From the NCBI GenBank assembly GCA_945836565.1, contig CAMALN010000087.1:1-6823 (forward strand): 6,823 bases of DNA, given 5' to 3'. Below the pieces are notes generated by a model. It searched no databases. It was not told where the DNA came from and worked only from the letters and a program-made list of their open reading frames with translations. Positions 1-5,813 of this stretch are shown here, piece after piece. Source of the DNA: an uncultured Lachnospiraceae bacterium (GTDB lineage: Bacteria; Bacillota; Clostridia; Lachnospirales; Lachnospiraceae). Position 1 is the first letter of the stretch. Every line of letters begins with the position of its first letter. Both the position numbers and the translations under genes were made by a program.

Positions 1-1588
1 GACGAAGCTTTGGCTTCTCTATCTTTCCTGTTGGGTTACGTGGGACATCCGCAAATATAATCTGTCTCGGTCTCTTATATCTAGGAAGCTCCTTACAGAA
101 TTCATTTACAGCCTCTTCCGTAAGCTCTCTTCCCGGTTTAACCTCGATAATAGCTGCTGAGATTTCTCCGAGTCTCTTATCTGCTATACCTATAACGGCA
201 ACATCCTTTATATCCGGATGCTTTGAAAGGAAGTTCTCTATCTGAACCGGATAGATATTCTCTCCACCGCTTATTATGACATCCTTCTTTCTGTCAACGA
301 GGAATATAAAACCATCCTCATCCTTCATAGCCATATCACCTGTATATAGCCAGCCGTCCTTAAGAACTTCCTTTGTTGCCTTCTCATCCTTATAATAGCA
401 GGTCATTACACCCGGGCCCTTTACGATAAGCTCACCTACATCACCCTGAGGCACCTCATTCCCGCTCTCATCTACTATCTTAACCTCCCATCCATATCCC
501 GGGATTCCGATAGCTCCTACCTTATGAATATTTTCCATTCCAAGATGTACACAGCCGGGACCGATTGACTCACTCAAGCCATAATTGGTATCGTAATCGT
601 GATGAGGGAATATCTCCTTCCACTTCTTGATAAGACTTTGCGGTACAGGCTGGGCACCTATGTGCATAAGTCTCCACTGATCAAGCTTATAATCACTAAC
701 CTTAAGCTCACCCTTTTCTATAGCAAGCAATATATCCTGTGCCCAAGGCACAAGCAGCCATACTATCGTACAGGCCTCATTTGATACAGTTTCAAATATA
801 GTCTTCGGTGTAACACCCTTAAGAAGTACCGCCTTACCGCCGGTTACAAGGCTTCCGAACCAATGCATCTTGGCACCTGTGTGGTACAAGGGCGGTATAC
901 AAAGGAACACATCGTTCTTTGTCTGCTTATGATGATGCTGTTCTACGGTAGCAGCATGCATAAGAGATTCGTGATTATGTAGAATCGCCTTAGGAAAACC
1001 TGTTGTACCCGATGAGAAATAAATCGCTGCATCATCCTCATCCGTAAGTGTAATGTCCGGCTTTCTGCTCGAACAATTTGCAGTGAGTCTGATATAATCC
1101 TCCGCAAAGGAAGGACAGTTTTCTCCAACATAATATAAAAGTCTATTCTGTTCTATCTCGTCGGCAATTTCCTCGATACGTCCGATGAATTCCGGACCGA
1201 ATACAAGGATATCAACATCCGCCAAATCAAGGCAATACTTTATTTCACTTGAATCGTATCTGAAATTAAGCGGTACAGCCAAGGCACCTGTCTTCAATAT
1301 TCCAAAATATATAGGTAGCCATTCAAGACAGTTCATAAGAAGAATTCCTACCTTATCACCCTTCTTAATTCCTCTTGATAAAAGCAGATTTGCAAATCTG
1401 TTTGCCTTCTCATCAAATACATGCCAGGTTATCTCTCTTCTGTAATGGCATGTAGCAGCCGGTTCTATAAGCTCATAATCTCTCCAGGTTATCCTTCTTC
1501 TCTCCTGTATCTCAGGGTTTATCTCGACCAGACACACATCATCGCCATAGTCTCTTGCATTTTTTTCCAAATAATCTGTTATTGGCAT
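1..1588 (-). CDS. AMP-forming acyl-CoA synthetase/ligase (ANL superfamily), C-terminus cut by window edge
   Basis: Activates a carboxylic acid with ATP to an acyl-adenylate, then forms the CoA thioester in the cytoplasm. I translated 529 codons without a stop; the true stop lies left of base 1, probably within a few codons. ANL core motifs are all visible: phosphate-binding loop YFSSGTTGFPKA (190-201), YGLSES (336-341), YTGD (415-418), the hinge and following core VDRKKDVIISGGENIYP (431-447), and PTGKIEK (519-525) with the probable adenylation lysine K522. The start ATG is preceded by GGGGGAG with six bases between. The body resembles medium/long-chain fatty-acyl or aryl-acid ligases (FadD/4CL type) more than PaaK phenylacetate-CoA ligases, so the substrate is open. 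It starts 27 bases after iorB, which suggests a substrate such as an arylacetate shared with IorAB; that is inference. Residues 31-35 and 51-55 both carry (R/E)ITW on a 20-residue spacing. Confidence 0.93.
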   Translation of the reverse strand, partial: MPITDYLEKNARDYGDDVCLVEINPEIQERRRITWRDYELIEPAATCHYRREITWHVFDEKANRFANLLLSRGIKKGDKVGILLMNCLEWLPIYFGILKTGALAVPLNFRYDSSEIKYCLDLADVDILVFGPEFIGRIEEIADEIEQNRLLYYVGENCPSFAEDYIRLTANCSSRKPDITLTDEDDAAIYFSSGTTGFPKAILHNHESLMHAATVEQHHHKQTKNDVFLCIPPLYHTGAKMHWFGSLVTGGKAVLLKGVTPKTIFETVSNEACTIVWLLVPWAQDILLAIEKGELKVSDYKLDQWRLMHIGAQPVPQSLIKKWKEIFPHHDYDTNYGLSESIGPGCVHLGMENIHKVGAIGIPGYGWEVKIVDESGNEVPQGDVGELIVKGPGVMTCYYKDEKATKEVLKDGWLYTGDMAMKDEDGFIFLVDRKKDVIISGGENIYPVQIENFLSKHPDIKDVAVIGIADKRLGEISAAIIEVKPGRELTEEAVNEFCKELPRYKRPRQIIFADVPRNPTGKIEKPKLR

Positions 1589-1594
1589 CTTTAT

Positions 1595-1601
1595 CTCCCC
1601 C
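1595..1601 (-). promoter_or_regulatory. Ribosome binding site of the acyl-CoA ligase
   Basis: On the minus strand GGGGGAG lies six bases before the ATG at 1588. It sits within the 27-base gap after the iorB stop and supports translation of the ligase from the same message as iorB. Confidence 0.7.
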
Positions 1602-1615
1602 GTATATTTTATAAA

Positions 1616-2185
1616 TTATTCTCCTAAGCCCAAAGCAAATGCCTTAAGATTAAGCTCTATAAATTTCTCAGGAACACACTCACGGATAGCCTGCTCCCAC
1701 TTTTCTCTAGGAATATCAAAGTACTTAGATAATCTACCCATAAGCACAAGATTAACAGCCTTAGCCGAACCTGCTTCCTCAGCAAGAGAAAGACAATCCA
1801 TCGCATCGACCTGAATACCCAGTGCCTCCATCTTCTCGATAAGATTCTCAGGGTAAGACACTGCTCCTGTTATAACAGGCATAGGGTCTATCTCCTGAGT
1901 ATTCACAACTATTCTTCCGCCTTCTTTGAGGTATTCTACATACCTTGCTGCTTCAAGCTTCTCAAAGGAAACTATAAAATCAGCCTCTCCCTTATCTATA
2001 ACCGGTGAATATACCTTATCGCCAAAACGTACATATGTAACAACGCTTCCTCCACGCTGGCTCATACCATGTACCTCAGACACCTTTACATCATAGCCCT
2101 CTGACAAAAGCAGATGTCCCAAAAGCTTGCTGGCAAGCAGAGAACCCTGACCACCAACACCAACTATCATAATATTCTTAGTCAT
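1616..2185 (-). CDS. iorB: Indolepyruvate:ferredoxin oxidoreductase, beta subunit
   Basis: Small subunit of the two-subunit arylpyruvate oxidoreductase (EC 1.2.7.8 type), corresponding to the gamma domain of pyruvate:ferredoxin oxidoreductases (POR family). It partners IorA in the cytoplasm. The 189-residue protein has the glycine-rich N-terminal motif GVGGQGSLLASKLL (9-22) and the hallmark SEVHGMSQRGGSV (36-48), both typical of IorB; the length is normal for the family. I chose the ATG at 2185 because AAGGAGGG stands seven bases upstream. A longer frame opens at an ATG at 2221, but that would overlap the end of iorA and has no comparable binding site. The gene begins 16 bases after the iorA stop, so the two are almost certainly co-translated in matched amounts. 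No cysteine cluster motif is present, as expected, since the iron-sulfur clusters are in IorA. Confidence 0.95.
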   Translation of the reverse strand: MTKNIMIVGVGGQGSLLASKLLGHLLLSEGYDVKVSEVHGMSQRGGSVVTYVRFGDKVYSPVIDKGEADFIVSFEKLEAARYVEYLKEGGRIVVNTQEIDPMPVITGAVSYPENLIEKMEALGIQVDAMDCLSLAEEAGSAKAVNLVLMGRLSKYFDIPREKWEQAIRECVPEKFIELNLKAFALGLGE

Positions 2186-2190
2186 AACAG

Positions 2191-2200
2191 TTCCCTCCTT
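2191..2200 (-). promoter_or_regulatory. Ribosome binding site fixing the iorB start
   Basis: The minus strand reads AAGGAGGGAA here, a near-perfect Shine-Dalgarno sequence. Seven bases separate AAGGAGGG from the ATG at 2185. It decides against the upstream in-frame ATG at 2221. Confidence 0.85.
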
Positions 2201-2201
2201 A

Positions 2202-3932
2202 TTACTGTTCCTGCAAGGCATTTAGCTTACAAAGCTGGCTACAAACCTTACATCCTACACAAAGTGTTGTATCTATCTTGGCCTTACCATTCTTCATACT
2301 AATTGCAGGACAGCCGATATTCATACACTGCTTACATCCCACACACTTATTCTCATCAACCTTAAGAGGCGGATTATGCTTTACATACTTAAGCAGAGCA
2401 CAAGGACGTCTGCTTATAATAACAGAAGGCTCCGGTGCGGCAAGCTCCTCCTTCAATACTCTGTCACACTCTGCCAGGTCATATGGATCAACAACAGCTA
2501 TTCTGTTGAAGCCCATTGCACGACACAGACTTTCAAGGTCAATCTTTCCTGCAGGGTCACCCTTTATATTATATCCTGTGGTAGGGTTCTGCTGATGTCC
2601 GGTCATACCTGTGATTGAATTATCAAGTATGATTACTGTTGAATTACTCTGGTTGTATGCGATATTGGCAAGTCCTGTCATACCTGAATGCATAAATGTT
2701 GAATCACCAATAACTGCAACTGTCTTGCCTTCACTCTCGGCACCTAATGCCTTATTAAATCCATGTATAGAACTAATAGACGCACCCATACAAAGTGTCA
2801 TCTCGATGGAATTAAGCGGGGCCACTGCTCCAAGAGTATAGCATCCGATATCTCCAAGTACTGTACACTTATTTTTCTTAAGTGTATAAAACATACCTCT
2901 GTGCGGACAGCCTGCACACATAACAGGTGGTCTGCCCGGAAGTGCCTCACCAAGCGACTTAAATCCCGGCACCTCCTCTCCCAGCTTATCTGCTATAAGA
3001 TTCTGTGAGAATTCTCCCTCTATCGGAAGTAAATCCTTACCATTTAGTGTAAGTCCAAGTGCCTTACAATGCTCCTCAATAATAGGGTCAAGCTCCTCTA
3101 TTACAATTAACTTATCCACCTTTGCTGCAAAATCTGTTATAAGCTTATCCGGAAGCGGATTAACCATACCTAACTTAAGTATACTAGCCTTATCACCAAA
3201 TACTTCCTTTGCGTACTGATAGCTGGTTGACGAAGTTATGATACCAAGTGATGTATCTCCCATCTCAACACGGTTAAATTCACCTGTGTTTGCAAGCTCT
3301 ATAAGCTTTCTGGTGCGCTCTTCCACAAACGGATGACGTTTTATAGCATTTCCGGGCATCATCACATACTTAGCTATATTCTTCTCATATGGCTTAGTCT
3401 CAGGAACCACTCTGTCAACTGTGTCAACTATGCTCTGCGAATGAGCAACTCTTGTACACATCTTAATAATAACAGGAGTGTCATATTCCTCTGAAAGCTC
3501 AAATGCTTTCTTGGCAAACAAAAGCGCCTCTGCCGAATCTGAAGGCTCAAGCATAGGAACCTTTGCAGCTATAGCATGATGTCTTGAGTCCTGCTCATTC
3601 TGTGATGAGTGCATACCCGGGTCATCAGCTACACAGATAACCATTCCGGCATTCACACCAGTATATGAGCAGGTATAAAGCGGATCTGCCGCTACATTTA
3701 AGCCTACATGCTTCATACCACAGAAGCTTCTCTTTCCAGCGAGACAGGCTCCAAAGGCAACCTCCATAGCTACCTTCTCATTTGGTGCCCACTCACAATA
3801 AATCTCATCATATTTTGCTGCTTCCTCAGTAACCTCTGTACTAGGTGTACCGGGATAGCTTGAAACTATAGAGCATCCAGCCTCATATAAGCCTCTTGCA
3901 AATGCCTTGTTTCCTAACATTAACTGTTTCAT
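2202..3932 (-). CDS. iorA: Indolepyruvate:ferredoxin oxidoreductase, alpha subunit
   Basis: Large catalytic subunit of the thiamine-diphosphate enzyme that converts indolepyruvate and other arylpyruvates plus CoA and oxidised ferredoxin to aryl-acetyl-CoA, CO2 and reduced ferredoxin; the reaction can run in reverse. The 576-residue protein shows, in order, the N-terminal pyrimidine-binding domain (SYPGTPSTE at 25-33, NEKVAMEVAFGA at 51-62), the IorA signature CAGCPHR (339-345), GDIGCYTLG (360-368), the diphosphate/Mg motif GDSTF (409-413) with N438, and a C-terminal ferredoxin domain. That domain has cysteines 530, 533, 536, 541 (CX2CX2CX4CP) and 558, 561, 564, 568 (CX2CX2CX3C), enough for two [4Fe-4S] clusters. 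The residue after the last cysteine is lysine rather than the usual proline. The length is slightly under the archaeal proteins. The ATG has AAAGG eight bases upstream. It starts 29 bases after prfC with no terminator between, so it is probably read through from the prfC promoter. Confidence 0.96.
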   Translation of the reverse strand: MKQLMLGNKAFARGLYEAGCSIVSSYPGTPSTEVTEEAAKYDEIYCEWAPNEKVAMEVAFGACLAGKRSFCGMKHVGLNVAADPLYTCSYTGVNAGMVICVADDPGMHSSQNEQDSRHHAIAAKVPMLEPSDSAEALLFAKKAFELSEEYDTPVIIKMCTRVAHSQSIVDTVDRVVPETKPYEKNIAKYVMMPGNAIKRHPFVEERTRKLIELANTGEFNRVEMGDTSLGIITSSTSYQYAKEVFGDKASILKLGMVNPLPDKLITDFAAKVDKLIVIEELDPIIEEHCKALGLTLNGKDLLPIEGEFSQNLIADKLGEEVPGFKSLGEALPGRPPVMCAGCPHRGMFYTLKKNKCTVLGDIGCYTLGAVAPLNSIEMTLCMGASISSIHGFNKALGAESEGKTVAVIGDSTFMHSGMTGLANIAYNQSNSTVIILDNSITGMTGHQQNPTTGYNIKGDPAGKIDLESLCRAMGFNRIAVVDPYDLAECDRVLKEELAAPEPSVIISRRPCALLKYVKHNPPLKVDENKCVGCKQCMNIGCPAISMKNGKAKIDTTLCVGCKVCSQLCKLNALQEQ

Positions 3933-3961
3933 ATCATTATCCTTTCTCGTTTAGTATATGT

Positions 3962-5569
3962 TTAATCTCTGCTAAATTCTTCAAGCTCCAGACCTTCGTT
4001 ATTCTCAAGCATAAGTCTTATAGACCACTCATTTGCAAAGAGCAAAAGTGGATTGTCACGCATATCCTTTACCTTCTTACAGTCTGTAATTCTCTTTAAT
4101 TTATTCAGGTCAATCGTCTTATCCTTAACCCATCTAATATAATTGTATGGAAGTGGCTCAAGCCTTATATCGCAGCCATATTCATTCTCAAGTCTGTACT
4201 TTAAGACATCGAACTGAAGCACACCGACTACTCCTACGATAATCTCCGATAATCCCAAGGTATAATCCTGGAATATCTGAATAGCACCTTCCTGTGCAAG
4301 CTGGGTGACACCCTTGTTAAACTGCTTTCTCTTCATAGAATCAAGCTGAACAACCCTGCAGAAATGCTCCGGTGCGAATGTCGGTATACCCTCATATTTG
4401 AATTTATGTGCTGGCATGCAAAGCGTATCACCTATAGAGAATACTCCCGGGTCAAATACGCCGATAACATCTCCCGCATACGCCTCATCGATTACCTTTC
4501 TATCCTGTGCCATAATCTGCTGTGGCTGGGAAAGTCTCATCTTCTTGCCCCCCTGCATATGGAATACTTCCTTCGTAGCATCAAACTTACCCGAACAAAT
4601 TCTCATAAAGGCAATTCTGTCATGATGTGCCTTATTCATATTTGCCTGTATCTTGAATATAAATCCGGAAAAAGGCTCAGTAGCCGGGTCAATCAAGCCC
4701 TCATCAGACATTCTGGCTAGAGGACTCTGAGTCATCTTAAGGAAATGCTCCAGAAAAGTCTCTACACCAAAGGTAGTAAGTGCCGAACCGAAGAATACCG
4801 GCGAAAGCTCTCCCTTATCCACAAGCTCCTGATTAAGCTCATCACTTGCTCCATCCAAAAGCTCTATCTCATCCAAAAGCTGATTATACAGCTCATCTCC
4901 AATCTCTGCCTTAAGAGCTTCGTCCTCGACGGCATAATCCGTCTCAGCAGCACTCTTGGCTCCTCCGACAGATACAGCCTTAAACATAGATACCTGCTTG
5001 CTGAATCTGTCATAAACACCCTTAAATCTCTTTCCGGAACCTATAGGCCAGTTTATAGGACAGGTTCTTATACCAAGCACTGATTCTATATCATCCAAAA
5101 GCTCAAAAGGATCTCTGGCTTCCAAGTCCATCTTGTTTATAAATGTAAATATAGGTATATGCCTCATAACACATACCTTAAAAAGCTTAATAGTCTGTGC
5201 CTCGACACCCTTTGAGGCATCAATAACCATCACTGCCGAATCAGCAGCCATAAGTGTACGATATGTGTCCTCCGAGAAATCCTGGTGTCCCGGGGTATCC
5301 AAAATATTGATACAATATCCGTCATAATTAAACTGTAATACAGATGATGTTACGGAGATACCTCTTTCCTTCTCTATCTCCATCCAGTCTGATACCGCAT
5401 ATTTTGAATTCGCCTTACCCTTTACCGAACCCGCAGTATTTATAGCGCCTCCATACAAAAGAAACTTCTCTGTAAGAGTTGTTTTACCGGCATCCGGATG
5501 GGATATAATAGCAAACGTACGTCTCTTCTTTATCTCAGACGCAATATTCTTATTTAAATCCTCTGACAT
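3962..5569 (-). CDS. prfC: Peptide chain release factor 3 (RF3), translational GTPase
   Basis: RF3 is a GTPase that recycles RF1/RF2 from the ribosome after termination. With the start used here the protein is 535 residues, close to the 529 of E. coli RF3. GTPase motifs are intact: SHPDAGKTT (23-31, G1), RGISVTSS (69-76, switch I/G2), DTPGH (91-95, G3), NKMD (145-148, G4) and FFGSAL (259-264, G5). WPIGSGKRFKGVY (174-186) is the RF3-type sequence that helps separate it from EF-G and tetracycline-resistance proteins. The rest matches RF3 domains II and III, for example the GVLQFDVLKYRLENEYG stretch near residue 450. A frame beginning with GTG at 5581 is four codons longer, but that GTG overlaps the GGAGG binding site, so the ATG at 5569 is the real start. 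It is the first gene after a strong promoter and probably leads the prfC-iorA-iorB-ligase unit. Confidence 0.97.
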   Translation of the reverse strand: MSEDLNKNIASEIKKRRTFAIISHPDAGKTTLTEKFLLYGGAINTAGSVKGKANSKYAVSDWMEIEKERGISVTSSVLQFNYDGYCINILDTPGHQDFSEDTYRTLMAADSAVMVIDASKGVEAQTIKLFKVCVMRHIPIFTFINKMDLEARDPFELLDDIESVLGIRTCPINWPIGSGKRFKGVYDRFSKQVSMFKAVSVGGAKSAAETDYAVEDEALKAEIGDELYNQLLDEIELLDGASDELNQELVDKGELSPVFFGSALTTFGVETFLEHFLKMTQSPLARMSDEGLIDPATEPFSGFIFKIQANMNKAHHDRIAFMRICSGKFDATKEVFHMQGGKKMRLSQPQQIMAQDRKVIDEAYAGDVIGVFDPGVFSIGDTLCMPAHKFKYEGIPTFAPEHFCRVVQLDSMKRKQFNKGVTQLAQEGAIQIFQDYTLGLSEIIVGVVGVLQFDVLKYRLENEYGCDIRLEPLPYNYIRWVKDKTIDLNKLKRITDCKKVKDMRDNPLLLFANEWSIRLMLENNEGLELEEFSRD

Positions 5570-5574
5570 AACTT

Positions 5575-5579
5575 CCTCC
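5575..5579 (-). promoter_or_regulatory. Ribosome binding site fixing the prfC start
   Basis: GGAGG on the minus strand lies five bases before the ATG at 5569. The alternative GTG codon (5579-5581) shares a base with it and cannot use it, so the shorter protein is preferred. Confidence 0.85.
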
Positions 5580-5599
5580 ACACTTTATCAATTCAAAGT

Positions 5600-5629
5600 A
5601 TTATACCACAGCCAAGGCCCATATATCAA
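5600..5629 (-). promoter_or_regulatory. Sigma-A type promoter for prfC (and probably iorAB-ligase)
   Basis: On the minus strand there is a consensus -10 TATAAT (5605 down to 5600) preceded by TGG, an extended -10 (TGn). The -35 is TTGATA (5629 down to 5624), five of six matches to TTGACA, with an 18-base spacer. Transcription would begin near 5593, giving a leader of about 24 bases that holds little more than the ribosome binding site. No other promoter this good was noticed before iorA, so it may drive all four genes. Confidence 0.75.
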
Positions 5630-5638
5630 TAATGATTA

Positions 5639-5663
5639 CGTCTTAATTCATCCGTCTTAATTC
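5639..5663 (-). repeat. Tandem 11-bp direct repeat just upstream of the prfC promoter
   Basis: On the plus strand CGTCTTAATTC occurs at 5639-5649 and again at 5653-5663, identical and separated by three bases (14-base period). It starts nine bases upstream of the -35 box, centred about 58 bases before the predicted transcription start. That is a position where activators often bind. No protein family can be assigned to the site, and a chance repeat in AT-rich DNA is possible. Confidence 0.5.
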
Positions 5664-5704
5664 CTTGTCTTTACTGTTAAGCCCCAGTCAGTTTATTGTC
5701 CATC

Positions 5705-5807
5705 AAAAAAATACATGTATATGAGTATCGGTACAGCTATGAATATGTGTTTGAACTTCTAAAATTCAAACACATATTCATAGCTGTATCAGAAATCATA
5801 TACATGT
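5705..5807 (-). terminator. Probable intrinsic terminator of the helicase gene (oversized hairpin plus T7)
   Basis: Read on the minus strand, the 95-base inverted repeat begins six bases after the helicase stop codon and is followed by A and then seven T's (5711 down to 5705). Stem-loop plus T-run directly after a gene is the layout of a Rho-independent terminator. The stem is far longer and more AT-rich than usual. On the plus strand no T-run follows the hairpin, so it should work in one direction only. It separates the helicase from the prfC promoter. Confidence 0.6.
5713..5807. repeat. 95-bp near-perfect inverted repeat (43-bp arms, 9-base loop)
   Basis: The left arm (5713-5755) and right arm (5765-5807) match as reverse complements at 38 of 43 positions. 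The outer 12 pairs (acatgtatatga) and the inner 24 pairs (starting tacagctatg and ending gtttgaa) are perfect; all five differences fall in the seven positions between them. The loop is cttctaaaa. No target-site duplication is evident at the edges (aaaaaaat on the left, tgaatatt on the right). It contains no reading frame. It could be a terminator, a miniature palindromic mobile element, or a double-stranded RNA processing site. Confidence 0.9.
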
Positions 5808-5813
5808 TGAATA

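Noticed and set aside
2186..2221. Longer iorB start at ATG 2221.
   Set aside because: It would overlap the end of iorA, adds 12 residues before the conserved glycine-rich start, and lacks the strong binding site found before the ATG at 2185.
3929..3937. Two-codon frame (ATG ATA TGA) overlapping the iorA start, possibly a coupling leader.
   Set aside because: The binding site is only three bases from this ATG but eight from the iorA ATG, so it is most likely a chance occurrence in AT-rich DNA.
4364..5083. Plus-strand reading frames opposite prfC, and similar ones opposite iorA, the ligase and the helicase.
   Set aside because: They lie antisense to well-conserved genes, have no recognisable motifs, and look like shadows of the minus-strand codons.
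5570..5581. Longer prfC start at GTG 5581 (four extra residues).
   Set aside because: The GTG overlaps the GGAGG binding site that serves the ATG at 5569, and nothing comparable stands before the GTG.
5713..5807. The inverted repeat as the termini of an insertion sequence or a CRISPR-like unit.
   Set aside because: Only nine bases separate the arms, there is no transposase frame or target-site duplication, and there is no repeat-spacer periodicity.
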